This document shows, piece by piece, positions 44,785 through 61,408 of a DNA stretch of 64,000 nt. This DNA is from Closterium sp. NIES-65 (lineage: Eukaryota > Streptophyta > Zygnematophyceae > Desmidiales > Closteriaceae). The DNA lies in the NCBI GenBank assembly GCA_948144175.1, contig CANXME010002508.1:7501-71500 (forward strand), in the 5' to 3' direction. The position numbers were made by a program, and so were the translations under genes. Within the stretch, counting starts at the first letter, position 1. Every line of letters starts with the position of its first letter. Below the pieces are notes generated by a model, which ran no database searches, had not been told where the DNA came from, and was given only the letters and a program-made list of their open reading frames with translations.

Positions 44785-45518
44785 GTGTGATTTGTTCAGA
44801 TCTAAACTAGTCAAAATCTAGAATCGATATGACAGAAGAATCTAGTAATTTTCATAGTATGGATCTGCCACTTATTTTTTTTATAGGTGGAATTCATAAA
44901 TTTCCTTGGTGTAAATCCAATCATCTTAGTGCAAGATAGAATGCACTTTCTCCACGGTAGTGACTGGTCATCAATCCGTGAAACGAGAAAGACGAACAAA
45001 TATAGTATTAATAGACAATATGTTTTGTTCATTGCAATAACGGATTCATAAGGTTAGCTGCTCAGCGAACTCTCGTAATAAAACACTTTTCATATTTTCT
45101 AAGTATCTATGTAAGAAATAAGGTACTTAAAATACAACATAAGAAAGCGAAAGATTGAATCTTGTACAGGTTTTCAATTGCACTCTTATTTAATTCCTAT
45201 AAGGAACAAAATTAGCTTCAGTGTAAAGAGAGAATCTTACCGTCATAAGAAAATTTATGGAAACAAAGTAATGTATAAATGCTCTCAGCACAAGGCATTT
45301 CCCCTTGTTTTCTGAGGAGTTACCTGAACTAAGGCCTTTATACAAAGGAAGGTTACAGAAGCAAATGCCATTATGATCCTTTTCCCTACATTAGACCTAT
45401 ATTTTTAGATAACATAATTTATCATAAAGAAAAATTGTATTCTGTACGAGGATATGGAAAATTTTCTTAGTAGTATAATATTATGTTCTAAATATTTTTA
45501 TTATATAAACAACTTAGA

Positions 45519-45860
45519 ATGACAAGAGTTAAACGTGGATACGTAGCCAGAAAACGCCGTAATCGTATTCTTGAATGTGCCTCAGGATTTCGTCGTGCGC
45601 ATTCAAGGTTATTTAGACCTGCAAAACAGCAGGTTATGAAAGCATTGGTTTCATCTAAAAGAGATAGAAGTAGAAGGAAAAGAGATTTTAGAAAATTATG
45701 GATTACTCGTATTAATGCTGCAGTACGTAAAAAAGGACTTTCTTATAGTCGATTTATTAACAAACTCTATACATCTAAAATTTCCATTAATCGTAAAATG
45801 ATTGCACAAATAGCAGTTTTAGATAAAGATGGTTTTAACGGGTTATTGAATAGTGTTTAG
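45519..45860 (+). CDS. rpl20: Large ribosomal subunit protein L20, right copy
   Basis: Identical 113-residue protein to the left copy, converging on rps18 across the same hairpin. Confidence 0.98.
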   Translation: MTRVKRGYVARKRRNRILECASGFRRAHSRLFRPAKQQVMKALVSSKRDRSRRKRDFRKLWITRINAAVRKKGLSYSRFINKLYTSKISINRKMIAQIAVLDKDGFNGLLNSV

Positions 45861-46203
45861 CAAAAATATTTCTATATATTTTTTTTGCATATGACCAACG
45901 AATGATTTGCAGAATGTAAAAAGCTCTTGCTAGGTCTTAAAATCTAACAAGAGCTATTAGAAGTCTTTTTATCAGGAAAATTCATTGCATATTGCTTATT
46001 CCTAAGCCTACCGAAAAAATGATGTATTTGATAAATGCAATAAGGGGTCATCCATTTCTTGGAACCCCTAAATAATATGAGTGGGCAAAAAGAGATTTTC
46101 AATGGATGAAATTTTTTTTGAATTTCAATTTGCTATCTCTTTGCCTGTTTTTAAAAGAAGAAATATATAAATTGACTACTTGTTTTCACAATTTACACAA
46201 CGA

Positions 46204-46446
46204 TTAACTTTCATTATTTAAAAAAGGTAACAACGCTAATATGCGAGCTGCTTTAATAGCTCTTGTCATAGCACGTTGTTGTTTTGATGTTAATCGATTA
46301 ACACGTCTAGATAAAATTTTTCCTTGTTCACTAATAAACTTACGCAATAAACCAACATTTTTGTAATCAATGCTTTCTCCTGGTTTTATAGGTGTTTTTT
46401 TACGGCGTCTAGACGATCTTTTTGGTCTACTAACGAATTTTTTCAT
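46204..46446 (-). CDS. rps18: Small ribosomal subunit protein S18, right copy
   Basis: Identical 80-residue protein to the left copy; 28 bp after the intact rpl33. Confidence 0.97.
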   Translation of the reverse strand: MKKFVSRPKRSSRRRKKTPIKPGESIDYKNVGLLRKFISEQGKILSRRVNRLTSKQQRAMTRAIKAARILALLPFLNNES

Positions 46447-46474
46447 AGTGGTCTCCCATTTGATTTATCTTCTA

Positions 46475-46672
46475 TTATTTTTTAATTTCTTTGTGAAGTG
46501 TGTGTGTGTTACAATGAGGGCAGAATTTTTTTAACTCCAATCTATTCGGAGTATTACGACGATTTTTTTTTGTGGTATATCTTGAAACACCAGGAAAACG
46601 TTTATTTGTATTTTGTGGACAAACTGTACATTCTAAAGTAACAATAATTCTTACGTCTTTACTTTTGGCCAT
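46475..46672 (-). CDS. rpl33: Large ribosomal subunit protein L33, right (intact) copy
   Basis: The 65-residue zinc-ribbon type protein ([18 protein letters not shown] ... HKEIKK) has two CxxC pairs, ECTVC and CPHC. The A run after TT codons has nine bases here, which keeps the frame. This is the functional reading of the gene. Confidence 0.97.
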   Translation of the reverse strand: MAKSKDVRIIVTLECTVCPQNTNKRFPGVSRYTTKKNRRNTPNRLELKKFCPHCNTHTLHKEIKK

Positions 46673-47384
46673 AAATTGATTACCTCAGGTATCATGAAGG
46701 TATAGAATATGTAGATTATAACTTTACAATTATAATGTTATGATGAATAAAAGGAATTATGGAAGAAATTTGTTTAACAAAATGTTCAAAATGAAAAGTC
46801 TTTTCTTTCTTAATATAATACATTAAATATTGAATATATTATGAAGTCATAATAACATTTGCAATAAAATATTGAATAAAATACATGTATTTATAACTGG
46901 GAATGTATATATTAAATTGATTAGGAAATCCGAAAAACTCCTAATTAGAAAGACAGATATCATCAAATAAAGTATATTTTATCTATTTTTCCGACTCCTC
47001 TAATGGAGTCGGTTGAACACTGATTTTGATTAAGTATATTTCTTAAACAAGCTTTGAAGTTGGCGGATTTCTCCTGTCAAATTCTTTATGAATTCATAGA
47101 TAGCTTTGGAAGATTTGTGCATTAGGCAAATAGTAAAATGACTAATAAATAATATGTCATAAACATCAATATCACTTGTAGAATATCATGAAATTTTATC
47201 AAATCACATGATATTTCCAGATAGAAAATCCTTTGTAATAAATCACAATGAATTTTCAAAATGTTTACTGATTGGATATCTAGGTTCAATGAATCCAAGA
47301 TAAATACCTTCTTGAAACTAATTTGTTGATGCAACAAACAAATCTTCTTTTGCAATTTATAAGATCACTATATTGTTAGTATTC

Positions 47385-47531
<147 letters not shown>

Positions 47532-48083
47532 TTAATATATGCATCTTTTGCTTAAATAAGCCTATTAGTTATATTTTATGCTATCTTCATGTTATAACTA
47601 CATAACAAGTATACACTAACTAAAGGTCATATTTCCTCACAAGCATAGAGTACATCCAAGTAATTTAATAGCATATCTAAGAAAATGAAAAATTGCCTTT
47701 GTATATCTTATTATTGGCAGTTTCCTATTTTCTTTAGTATAAATTACTCATCACACCATATTAATTTTACTTAATTATATGTATGAAAGAGAAGTCATGT
47801 ATACATTTTTTCATCAAAAGATAATTTTAACAAATAATTGAAGGAATGATGACAAAATGATTTCTTTTTTTTTTATAGATTTTTAATATATTGTATATTG
47901 TTTCTAACAATCTTAATTTAGTATAAAGAAGATCGATGCTAGAATCGTTAATTCTAAAAGATATAACTAGTTGAAAGAAAGGATATATCTTCTTCAAGAA
48001 ATACATATCTTGTAATTTCTCAAACAACATAAAATATACTAGCTAATTTTTAGCGATATAACATATAATTTATATTGTCAACA

Positions 48084-48157
48084 GGGGATGTAGCGCAGCT
48101 TGGTAGCGCATTTGTTTTGGGTACAAAATGCCGCAGGTTCGAATCCTGTCATCCCCA
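48084..48157 (+). tRNA. trnP-UGG: tRNA-Pro (UGG), right copy
   Basis: Identical cloverleaf to the left copy, read on the plus strand. Confidence 0.95.
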
Positions 48158-48275
48158 CCTTCATTGCTGGTTAGAATCCTTTTAACGTTTATTTGCAGAT
48201 GAAGTTTAGTCTTTTCGTCAAGTTCAAAAAAGCATATTTTTCTTTCTTACATTATTTTTATGAAGACTCAAGTAT

Positions 48276-48347
48276 GCGCTCTTAGTTCAGTGGTAGAACG
48301 CAGGTCTCCAAAACCTGATGTCGTAGGTTCAAGTCCTACAGGGCGTG
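48276..48347 (+). tRNA. trnW-CCA: tRNA-Trp (CCA), right copy
   Basis: Identical cloverleaf to the left copy, 118 bp after trnP. Confidence 0.95.
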
Positions 48348-48567
48348 TGACTAATGAAATAATGAAAAGAATGGAAATAATACGATCGAAAAATATTATT
48401 CCTCAAACATCATAGTTTTTTAAATTTGACGCCTATATACAAATAATTTTCTTTCTTTTCCCCTGTATATGTTTCACTGAATCTGCAATTGTAAATAATA
48501 AAAACTGTAATTCTTCTACTTCCTAGATCTATGATTCTATGGCTGCTCAATTTGAGCAGCCATAGAA

Positions 48568-48681
48568 TCATAGATCTAGCTGATCACCGCGTCGATACTG
48601 AAGGTATGCAGTAACAAATAATCCAGCCATGGTGATAGGAATCATGCCTAGCACGATTCCAGACAATAAAGGCTCAACCAT
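48568..48681 (-). CDS. petG: Cytochrome b6f subunit V, right copy
   Basis: Same 37 residues; its stop again lies within the 28-bp-arm hairpin (48523-48579). Confidence 0.98.
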   Translation of the reverse strand: MVEPLLSGIVLGMIPITMAGLFVTAYLQYRRGDQLDL

Positions 48682-48829
48682 AAATAGTGACTCCTTGTTT
48701 TTCTGTGAATTCTTATTGTATAAAATCCTTAAACCAAGTAACACCTTTTTATCATATACAAATGACTCTATTTGAGAATTATTCAACTGATATGATAGGT
48801 TTATTCTGGTGTTACCATTATGCAACCTT

Positions 48830-48925
48830 CTAAATCAGTTGAATCTTGGTAAGACCAACAAAAAGTACTATTGTGAATAGCAAAGTCGCTAATAATAGAC
48901 CAAAGTAGCTAATAATAGTCAGCAT
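48830..48925 (-). CDS. petL: Cytochrome b6f subunit VI, right copy
   Basis: Same 31-residue peptide, upstream of petG on the minus strand. Confidence 0.95.
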   Translation of the reverse strand: MLTIISYFGLLLATLLFTIVLFVGLTKIQLI

Positions 48926-49346
48926 AAGAGAATCCTAATAACAATATCAGGTTTAGTATACTTACACATTCCAAAATTCTCTACGTAAAAAAAGCAATTC
49001 TTTTTCCAGAAGGTGATAATTAATAGAATCTAATTTTTATAAACATAAAGATTCTAGTTTAAATAGAAATTTTAATAGAAAAATAGGTCTTTTATATTTT
49101 CTATAAGTAAAAATAATATAAATTCCTGAATCAATAGAATAAGCTATATTCAATAAAGAAATTTTGTCTATTTGATAACCATGATAAATATGTTTTGGCA
49201 TTTTTTTGGTATATTTTCTTGTAGAAAATTGTAGTAACATATTATTACAAATATTTATTATGTGATATGATCTAATCATTTTTTAGTAACAATATTTTGA
49301 AAGTTTTGTTTTTTTGAAAAAAATCATTGTTATAAGGAGATATATA

Positions 49347-49901
49347 ATGGAAATAAAGTCGGAATTTCTTTGGGTAGAACCCATAGCAGGTTCTAGAAGA
49401 ATTAGTAACTTTATATGGGCTTCTATTGTTTTATTAGGTGCATTAGGATTTATTTTAGTAGGTTTATCTAGTTATCTTGGACAAGACATAGTTCCTTTTT
49501 TGCGATCTCAATCCATTTCTTTTACACCTCAAGGTTTAGTAATGTCTTTTTATGGCATAGGCGGTTTTTTCTTAAGTGTATATCTTTGGTGCGCGATTAT
49601 TTGGGGTGTAGGTAGTGGATACAATGAATTTGATCGTCGTGAAGGTATTATTTCTATTTTTCGATGGGGATTTCCTGGGAAAAATCGTCGAATTCGTATT
49701 CGTTGCTTAGTGGAAGATGTACAAGCTATACGTTTAGAAGTCAATGAAAACTTAGGTTCTCGTCGTATGATTTCTATTAGATTAAAAGGTCAACAAGATA
49801 TTCCATTAACTCAAATGGGGGAATCCTTAACCTTAAGCGAAATGGAAGAAAAAGCTGCACAGTTAGCACGTTTTCTTCGGGTGCCAATAGAAGGTTTGTA
49901 A
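49347..49901 (+). CDS. ycf4: Photosystem I assembly protein Ycf4, right copy
   Basis: Identical 184-residue protein. The stop codon touches the 34-bp palindrome at 49900-49933. Confidence 0.98.
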   Translation: MEIKSEFLWVEPIAGSRRISNFIWASIVLLGALGFILVGLSSYLGQDIVPFLRSQSISFTPQGLVMSFYGIGGFFLSVYLWCAIIWGVGSGYNEFDRREGIISIFRWGFPGKNRRIRIRCLVEDVQAIRLEVNENLGSRRMISIRLKGQQDIPLTQMGESLTLSEMEEKAAQLARFLRVPIEGL

Positions 49902-50137
49902 TAGAATATCAGAAATATTTCTGATATTCTATTAAAGACATAGGTACTTCCCCTTTGGAATATTAATTTATCATTGATCTTTGAAAATGCTTGTACAACT
50001 TCTAATTTATATACAATTTACTAACTTTCCTGAGTTTACTATCTTGTAAAAAGAGTTTTACACATAGACTTTTTTTTACCAATAAGACTTTGGTATTTAA
50101 ATTCTTTATATAATGAAAACATAAATGAATATTGCTT

Positions 50138-51667
50138 ATGCAATTCTATCATTCACAAATATGTCGATGGCTTTTAAGTACTCCATATCGTGCCCTAAAT
50201 AAAGCATATCAAGCAAGCAAAAGAGTTCGTAATATTCAGAAAGATTATTTATCTTATAAAAATTCAATCGGAACTTCTTCAAGACGTTCCTGGTATAATG
50301 TAGCTGTCTATATAGATAGTGTATTAAATCAATCTGCTTCGCAAATTTATTGGGGAATATTAGAATTTAAAATAACTAAATATTTATGTAATCTGATTCA
50401 AAAATTTTTCCAGGATAAAATGATGGATGTATTAGATACCGAATCAAAAATTTTATCACAAGAAAAATTCTCAAAATTAGAAAAACAAAATACTTGCAAT
50501 ATTGAAGATAGGGAAGCAAAAGAGTTTCAGATTTTACAATCACTAGATTCCAAAAGGTTCAGTACCGAAAATCCTAAATCTTCTTTTTCTGAAAGGAAAG
50601 AAAATGAGAATTGGTATATTCCAAACATTTCAGAAGAAGAATCTATTATTGATAATATCTATTTCTATCCTGTAAATTCGACAAACTATAAAAGAGAATT
50701 AGCAAAATTAAATAGAAAACTTGCATGGATTGAAGCTGTTTTGGCTGATTTAGACTTCTTAAAAAATGAATCTTGGGCATTTTATACGTTAATGTCTCAG
50801 TATAATCCCAAAGTGGGAGCTCCTTCGTTTTATCTTGCGCCTTTGGGATTGAAAGCTAAAGATATACCTTATGAATCTTTAGGACTTGTACCTAGATCTA
50901 TTACTCGTACTCTTTCTAGATTTCAAACAGAATTAGAAGGACGTTCTGCATCATTGGTACTCCCAGAATTTCGTTTAGCTAAGTACCAAGCAGTTGCTTC
51001 TTTGCAATATATGCTTTTTCTTGTATTATGTCCTTGGTTAATCTCTAATACATGTAAAATAGTCTTTTTAGAATCTTGGATTGAAAATTGGTGGAACACT
51101 ACTCAATCCCAAGTATTTTTAAGTTTTTCACAAGAAGAAAAAGCATTAAGAAGACTTCAAGAAGTAGAAGAATTACTTTGGCTAGATATTATAATGGCTG
51201 ATTCTTCAGCGAAACAACCTCAAGATCTTTCTGCACAAATTCATCAAAAGACTATTGATTTAGTAGAAACATATAACCAAGAAAGTATTCATACAATTTT
51301 AAATTTATTTGGAAATTTAATATCCCTTGCAGTAATCATATCTTTATTAATTTGGGGAAAAAAAAGATTAGCTATATTAAATTCATGGATACAAGAAGTT
51401 TTCTATAGTTTAAGTGATACTATGAAAGCTTTTTTTATTCTTCTGTTAACAGACTTGTGTATTGGGTTTCATTCTCCTCATGGATGGGAGATTTTTATAG
51501 GTTTTGTATTAGAACATCTTGGGTTTTCACACAACAAACATGTTATTTCATGTTTTGTATCTACTTTCCCTGTAATATTAGATACAGTCTTTAAGTATTG
51601 GATTTTTCGTCATTTAAATCGTATTTCCCCTTCAATTGTAGTGAGTTATCATACAATGAATGAATAA
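50138..51667 (+). CDS. cemA: Envelope membrane protein CemA, right copy
   Basis: Identical 509-residue protein to the left copy, convergent with trnfM. Confidence 0.96.
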   Translation: MQFYHSQICRWLLSTPYRALNKAYQASKRVRNIQKDYLSYKNSIGTSSRRSWYNVAVYIDSVLNQSASQIYWGILEFKITKYLCNLIQKFFQDKMMDVLDTESKILSQEKFSKLEKQNTCNIEDREAKEFQILQSLDSKRFSTENPKSSFSERKENENWYIPNISEEESIIDNIYFYPVNSTNYKRELAKLNRKLAWIEAVLADLDFLKNESWAFYTLMSQYNPKVGAPSFYLAPLGLKAKDIPYESLGLVPRSITRTLSRFQTELEGRSASLVLPEFRLAKYQAVASLQYMLFLVLCPWLISNTCKIVFLESWIENWWNTTQSQVFLSFSQEEKALRRLQEVEELLWLDIIMADSSAKQPQDLSAQIHQKTIDLVETYNQESIHTILNLFGNLISLAVIISLLIWGKKRLAILNSWIQEVFYSLSDTMKAFFILLLTDLCIGFHSPHGWEIFIGFVLEHLGFSHNKHVISCFVSTFPVILDTVFKYWIFRHLNRISPSIVVSYHTMNE

Positions 51668-51834
51668 TATTCTTCATGATGAATTTTCTTATAATTTTCA
51701 TTAATTCTCTATATTTCATTAATTCTCTATATATGTAGGAAGAATAACTATGTAGAGAATTAGTGATCCTATTTATGATGATTAGTAAAAAAATAAGTGA
51801 GATTCTATAGAATTTTTTTAGAAAGCAAAAAAAA

Positions 51835-51909
51835 GGGCGGAGGCATGATTTGAACATGCGACCTCAAGGTTATGAGCCTCGCGAGCTGGCCAGACTGCTC
51901 CACTCCGCC
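51835..51909 (-). tRNA. trnfM-CAU: Initiator tRNA-fMet (CAU), right copy
   Basis: Identical to the left copy, including the paired G1-C72, so that feature is not a one-off base-call error unless the arms derive from one sequence. Confidence 0.9.
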
Positions 51910-52899
51910 TTATATTTATTATAATATATTTATTATAATATATTTAGTATTGATCGTCAAGTTGTTAAATATTTTCACAAATAAGAATTCAGAAAATACT
52001 AATAACATAATAAGAAATTGTCTTATCTATATATTTTTTTTAACAATGTCTTTTTCTTAATAAATACTATTGATTCTTCATACGTACTTTTGATATAGGA
52101 AAAGAATATAAGAGAATTTTTCTCAAGAAAAAAATAAAATCTATTCGGAATACAATAAAGAAAATGGTTTTGATAGACATAGAAATTGTATTAGTATATT
52201 TTCCTATGAAATAGTGTGCTTCAAGACATATCATTACAAAATTTGAATTAAAAATAAACTAGAGTATTACTTTTATCAAGGAATAACAATCTTGTGCTTT
52301 TGAAATCAAGGTATTATGCCTATCATTTTACTAGACATATATAAAAGAAATATTAATTTATTTCAAGCTATGAATCTAATAAATTGTTGATTTGCTGAAG
52401 AGCAACTATAATATAGTTAAGTAAATTCACTATTCTTTTCCTACCAGTTGAATTCTTGTATAGAATTCTTCTAATGATTTTTGTTTTAAAAGTAAGTAAA
52501 GCTATATTTTCATCAGATCTTTGTGATAATGACGTTCGATATTGTAAATATTTCAAATATTTTCTAAGTTTAAGAACCATGTAAAATATTGTACCATATT
52601 TATTTAGTACTTATACATAAAACAATTTACTAATATTCTTTAAGTTAGGACTTGCCTAATTAACAAGACTCAGGTAGAAAGAGAAGTGCCAAAAGGCAAG
52701 AAGAAAAGAGAAGCGAACCAGTTCTGGATGCAATATAATATATACCAAATCCTTATTTCTAGATTCTATAGGGATAGAACTCGATTTGATATTATTTCTT
52801 ATAAATCCTATTATTTATAGATATTTGCAGAAATTTCCTATAGATGCATGGATATGCGGAAATAGGCAGAACAATGGTGCTTCATAATGACCTACATAG

Positions 52900-55348
<2,449 letters not shown>

Positions 55349-56267
55349 GTGATGAAATAAATAGATTAGTCTTCTTGGGATCTCTTAACAAAGTTTGTCG
55401 TTTGTATTGTATCTGAATGCGGGGCGCTTTGCGCCCTTGCATAACCTCTCTTTTTTTTATAAAAATCAATCTAAAAAGAATATTTTTGCGTAAAACTGAT
55501 CAATTCATTGTATAAAATTTTAAGAGAAGAAATATTCTTCAATAAACATTTATACAATATAAGCAGTATTGGAATTTCTATGTTATATTCAAGTAAATTG
55601 ATCGTCTTTTTTGAAGATATTATAAATTTATGTTTTTCATAGATTTTTCTCATCAGAGTATACGCAAAATAGACTTATATTAAATGGATTTTTATCAAAA
55701 TAAAATGAAATATTTTTGTTGATAAAATAAATTTGGCAGGGGAGAAATGGCACGGAAATGCTTTTTTTTATTCCTAAGAAAACTGTCATTGCAAATAAGC
55801 TATTCGTTGTAAATTATCACAAAACTTGTTGACATGAGAATCAAGAGTTCATATTATTAGTGATGAGATAACAAAATAAGAGAGAATAAGCATATTGCTG
55901 AATTTTAGAATATGACATTAACGCTTTTGTGTTTTATTATTTCACATGCGTTCATGGAATTCTCTTGCAAGAAAAGAAAACTTGTACTTTAAGGATATTA
56001 GATCTTGATATATCAGTTTCTAGGAAATTTCTTTCTTCTATTCAAATTCTTACATTATTTTCTTCAATAGAATTTCTTAGTAGAGAAAAAAGTGGTTTTT
56101 GAAGCAGAAAGTATAACTTAAAGTTTCAAAGAGGTCTGAGGAGTAACATAGTCGTGATGCTCTCCACAATCTAACTGGTTGTTGCTATATATAGCACAAC
56201 AGTCGTTGTTATGAGATTGAGCAGTATGGCATATCCAATTTGTTAAAACGTTTGGAGTATTATAGCC

Positions 56268-56456
56268 ATGACAATTCTGTTTCAACTAGCTGTATTCGCA
56301 TTAATTATTCTTTCCTTTCTTTTGGTGATTGGTGTGCCTGTAGTGCTTGCTTCACCAGATGGTTGGTCAACTAGCAAAAATACAGTTTTTTCCGGGGCTT
56401 CTCTATGGATTGGTTTGGTGTTCCTAGTGGGCATCTTGAATTCCTTTATCTCATAG
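56268..56456 (+). CDS. psbZ: Photosystem II protein Z, right copy
   Basis: Identical 62-residue protein, followed by the same 11-bp hairpin at 56502-56532. Confidence 0.98.
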   Translation: MTILFQLAVFALIILSFLLVIGVPVVLASPDGWSTSKNTVFSGASLWIGLVFLVGILNSFIS

Positions 56457-56789
56457 TTTTTTGATAGATCCCGGATCTGTGTTGAAAACATTGGCTTCGG
56501 GGAACACTACCATTTTCTATTTGGTAGTGTTCACAGTTTGTTAAGCTAAGCATGTTTCCATTAATGTTTTTTTTATCTATTTCTATACTGTTAATAATTT
56601 TTTGTCTTTTTAAGAAAAGATAAAAAGATAGATCAGAATCAGGAAAAGAATATATCATAATTTCTTGAATACATAATTGATATTTCTAAAAAATAGAAAT
56701 ATTGCTATTTCAAAAAAAAATACTCCCTATTTCGCTTCTAAAAAACAATCAGAAATTTTTAGAATTTTTCTCTATTATTTATTATGAAT

Positions 56790-56863
56790 GGGCTTGTAGC
56801 TCAATGGATCAGAGCATATGGTTCCGAACTATAAGGCTAAGGGTTCGAATCCCTTCTTGCCCA
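56790..56863 (+). tRNA. trnR-CCG: tRNA-Arg (CCG), right copy
   Basis: Identical cloverleaf with anticodon CCG, on the plus strand. Confidence 0.95.
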
Positions 56864-57769
56864 TTACAGAGTGTTTTTTATGATTGTAAAAAAACATATT
56901 GGCATAATAAATGCCAATATCTAGAAATATTGTTTTTATAAACATTATAAAGACTGCAATTCTATTTGTTCTTATATATGCAATATATTTTTCTTTTATT
57001 ATTATAATGTATGGGCTTTTAGTTACTTGTTAATGGGTATCTATAATCAATTGAGCTTTAATCTAATAGAGCAAGTTTTCTTTTTCTATTTTTTAGAAGA
57101 GTTATAAGCAGGGGAATCTTTATTCGATTTAATAGAATGTTTTGGATATTTATATCAATTGTGTAAGGTTAAGATACTCTTCTTAACACTTCATCAAACA
57201 TTCCTCTAATGGAAACTCTTTTGGATATCCTATGATTCATTAGGGGAAGTCTATCTATTTGATATTTTTCTTATTCGAGCTATTCATTTTGGTTACTTGC
57301 ATCGAATGGTTTTAAATACAACATCTTGTTTTGTTGGATTTAGAATTCAAGATACTTTTTGTTGTATGTTTTCTTGCATGAAGATTTCTTTAATACTTTG
57401 TTCCCATTCAAAAGTAAAGTCCTGACATTCTTATATTATGCTATTATACTACCAAAGGTGGTGACTAGATATGTACATACTAAATCCCTTGTGACTTTAG
57501 CCCCTTTCTGCTGATATCTTGGATATTTTGTTTACACTTCGAACTGAATTATTTGACAATTTCTTCATGGAAAATGAAGGTTTTTATTCAAGGAAGGTGT
57601 ATTGTATTCCATTACATTACTTTTTCTATTTTAGAGAAATAGTAATTAAGTTTGGAATAAGTTTATGTTGCAAATAATATATATATCACACTGAATATAT
57701 TACGATCCGTTCTGCTTATTCTCAATAAGTATTGACTGTGCTTCTATTAAAACAAGGAGGATTCTAGCT

Positions 57770-58678
57770 ATGTCATTAGTTGATTGGTTTGAAGAAAAAC
57801 GTAGGCTTAAACTACTTACTACGCCAAAGCCAAAATATCCCGAATCCGATCCTAGCGAAGGATTATGGACACAATGTGATAATTGTGAAAGCATGCTATA
57901 TGTACGATTTTTAAAACAAAATCAACGTATTTGTGAAGAATGTGGCTATCATTTAGAAATGAATAGTACAGAAAGAATTGAACTGCTGATTGATCCTGGT
58001 ACTTGGGAACCTATGGACGAAGATATGCTTCCTTGTGATGTATTAGATTTTTTCGATCAACAATCATATAGAGATCGGATTGAAGAAAATCAAATACGTA
58101 CAGGATTAACAGATGCTGTTCAAACTGGTGTAGGAGAACTGAATGGTACTCCTATTGCATTAGGAGTTATGGATTTCCAATTTATGGGAGGCAGCATGGG
58201 ATCAGTAGTTGGTGAAAAACTGACCCGATTAATTGAACATGCTACGCAACATAAATTACCACTTGTTATTGTATGTGCTTCTGGAGGAGCACGTATGCAA
58301 GAAGGTACACTAAGTTTAATGCAAATGGCAAAAATTGCTTCTGTTTTACAAATTCATCAAATTCAACATAAGTTACTTTATATATCTATTCTTACTTATC
58401 CAACAACAGGAGGTGTTACTGCTAGTTTTGGTATGTTAGGTGATATCATTATTGCTGAACCGAAAGCATATATTGCTTTTGCTGGAAAACGTGTTATTGA
58501 ACAAACTTTACGCCAAGAAGTACCTGACGGATTTCAAGTAGCTGAATCATTATTAGATCATGGATTATTAGATTTAATTGTTCCTAGAGCCATTTTGAAA
58601 GGTGTATTAGGAGAATTGTTTGAACTTTATAAATCCGCTCCTTGTAAAAATACAAAAGAAATTCCAATAACATGTTGA
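57770..58678 (+). CDS. accD: Acetyl-CoA carboxylase carboxyltransferase beta, right copy
   Basis: Identical 302-residue protein with the four-cysteine zinc finger, preceded by AAGGAGG. Confidence 0.98.
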   Translation: MSLVDWFEEKRRLKLLTTPKPKYPESDPSEGLWTQCDNCESMLYVRFLKQNQRICEECGYHLEMNSTERIELLIDPGTWEPMDEDMLPCDVLDFFDQQSYRDRIEENQIRTGLTDAVQTGVGELNGTPIALGVMDFQFMGGSMGSVVGEKLTRLIEHATQHKLPLVIVCASGGARMQEGTLSLMQMAKIASVLQIHQIQHKLLYISILTYPTTGGVTASFGMLGDIIIAEPKAYIAFAGKRVIEQTLRQEVPDGFQVAESLLDHGLLDLIVPRAILKGVLGELFELYKSAPCKNTKEIPITC

Positions 58679-59034
58679 TAGTATATTAATGATATATTTT
58701 TTGTATAGTAATACAGAATAGATTGTGTATTACATAAACTTGTTATATAATCGTCTGTTAGACGTTATCAGTGCAGAAAGCGTTTATTTTATAGAACGAT
58801 TGTTTTTCTATTCTCAATTCGATTCGACATAGATCGTATCTCTTATAAAAAGTCATATAAATACTAGTATGACTTGACAACTTGTTTTTTAACAATAGTT
58901 ACGAGATACAGAGAAGACTCTTAGGTCCACTAATTTATTTAGTAAATTAGACATAGATTCATATCTTAGATATTCAAGAATTTACTTTGTGAGAAATTAT
59001 CTCCAAGGTATATATTACATGAGGGAACACATCC

Positions 59035-59145
59035 ATGACCGCTTCCTATCTACCTTCTATTTTGGTTCCTTTGGTAGGTTTAGTATTTCCAGCTGTAGCT
59101 TTTGCTTCTTTCTTCTTGTACATTGAACAAGATGAAATCGTCTAA
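59035..59145 (+). CDS. psaI: Photosystem I subunit VIII, right copy
   Basis: Same 36 residues as the left copy, 356 bp after accD. Confidence 0.96.
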   Translation: MTASYLPSILVPLVGLVFPAVAFASFFLYIEQDEIV

Positions 59146-59562
59146 GGAACTCTAGTTCAGGAACCCTTGTTTACTAAAAATAAAGTGTTAGTTTTGAGAT
59201 CTCCTCTCCTCGATTGGAAGGAACGAGGAGATCTTTGGTGTATGAATGTATGCAAATCAATTGCATAATTGATTTCTTTCTACAAAAATTATCTATTGAT
59301 ATTTTTCTGTACTAGAAAGACACTTTGCATATCTTTTTCTATTCTATAAAAAGAAGAAGATAGTTTTTTTCTTTTTAATAAGTATCGTAAGTCAGTTGAT
59401 ATCTTTTTTATCGAATTACGTGTGAGTGTATATTCACACCATATTTTTTGTTAAATACTATTAACTTACAATCGGACAAAGTGCCTTGCTGTGCGAAAGG
59501 TATCTTGGTTATACTTACTTAGCATGTTTTGCAAATACTCTTAGTATAATACCACCTGATAA

Positions 59563-59895
<333 letters not shown>

Positions 59896-59905
59896 GAGAT
59901 ATTAA

Positions 59906-60025
<120 letters not shown>

Positions 60026-60047
60026 GCTCTTTATAAAGCGCACAATT

Positions 60048-60164
60048 ATGACACAACCAAACCCGAACAAGCAAAACGTCGAGTTAAACCGTACTAGTTT
60101 ATTTTGGGGACTGCTACTAATTTTTGTACTTGCAGTACTCTTTTCTAGCTACTTCTTTAACTAG
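60048..60164 (+). CDS. psbL: Photosystem II protein L, right copy
   Basis: Identical 38-residue protein, 22 bp after psbF. Confidence 0.98.
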   Translation: MTQPNPNKQNVELNRTSLFWGLLLIFVLAVLFSSYFFN

Positions 60165-60280
60165 TAATAATAGTTGGTTATTCCCTCATTTGGAAAATTC
60201 GTATTTAGTTATTTTATTGCTTGTGGCTGTAATGATCTTTAGCCAAGACCTCCAATGCAGATGTGAAGGGAGTAGAACAG

Positions 60281-60409
60281 ATGTCTAACGTTGGAACTAC
60301 AGGAAGAATTCCGTTGTGGTTTATAGGGACAGTAGTAGGCATTGTTGCCGTTACTCTATTGGGCCTTTTCTTTTACGGCTCTTATGTTGGTTTAGGTTCT
60401 TCCCTATAA
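60281..60409 (+). CDS. psbJ: Photosystem II protein J, right copy
   Basis: Identical 42-residue protein; converges on the unidentified 248-codon ORF. Confidence 0.97.
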   Translation: MSNVGTTGRIPLWFIGTVVGIVAVTLLGLFFYGSYVGLGSSL

Positions 60410-60584
60410 TTGAGAGTAGAATCCTAACCAGGGAATTGAGTAACGAGCTAAAATGAAATGTATTGATCTTGTGTCTACTCAATAAAAGGGACTTCTTCAA
60501 GAATATTCCCCAAAGGGAAAATTTTTCCTTTGGGGAATTTCTTTTGCTATTTGCATTTGAAAGCAAATAGTATAGTAAATAAAT

Positions 60585-61331
60585 TTATCGGTGCATTAAT
60601 TCCATCAATAATCTACTAACCTCTCTCTCCGATTGAGACGTTTGCATAAATAAACGTGATATATGAAACATTTTTTCATTAGATGTTAATTTGGACACTA
60701 ATGGATACCATCTGGTTGATTTCCAAATTTTACGATGTCGTAAAATTTTTAAAAGTAGAAAAAAATCATCATGATCTAGAAAGTTTCTAGGCATCGAGGA
60801 TAAAGGTTTTTGAATATTATGATGCATATTTTTTCTTTCTAGATTCACTTCTATTTTTTTTGAAATTTCCCAAAGGTTGTTGTCTATTTCTTCTAAAGAT
60901 TTCAATATATATTTTTTTTCTTTTTCGTATTTATTTAGAAAAAAATGTGTTCCATGAATTGATTTCAAGCTTCTATTGATTTCATTAGAAGAATCGAAGA
61001 TATCACTTTGATATTGAGATAATTTTTGATCTTTTTGTCTTTTTTCTGCTTTTATGGTATTTGGCCAAGCATAATACTGATCATGCACAGAGAAATTCTG
61101 ATTCAAATGTCTATGCTGTTTTGCTAGATAGAAATGAACATGAGCTGCATGATCAAAATATTCTTTTACCTGTTGTGACATAAGATTACAGGTAGATGCT
61201 ACTTGAGCATCTCCCCAGTATTCTGCTGTTTGTGCCAAAACAGGAATGAAATAACAGTGTTCAAAACTCTCAATATTTAAGCACTCCATTATTACACGTT
61301 GTAAATGGAGAGGCTTTAGATCTAAGCTCAT
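60585..61331 (-). CDS. Unidentified 248-residue protein downstream of petA, right copy
   Basis: Protein-identical to the left copy at 19926-20672; see that entry. Function unknown. Confidence 0.6.
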   Translation of the reverse strand: MSLDLKPLHLQRVIMECLNIESFEHCYFIPVLAQTAEYWGDAQVASTCNLMSQQVKEYFDHAAHVHFYLAKQHRHLNQNFSVHDQYYAWPNTIKAEKRQKDQKLSQYQSDIFDSSNEINRSLKSIHGTHFFLNKYEKEKKYILKSLEEIDNNLWEISKKIEVNLERKNMHHNIQKPLSSMPRNFLDHDDFFLLLKILRHRKIWKSTRWYPLVSKLTSNEKMFHISRLFMQTSQSEREVSRLLMELMHR

Positions 61332-61408
61332 TGATTAGGACTCATACGATCTATAGAAAAGATAATCGAGCGCTTCCTGTGGTTTTTCCACATCAATAGT
61401 TGATTTAC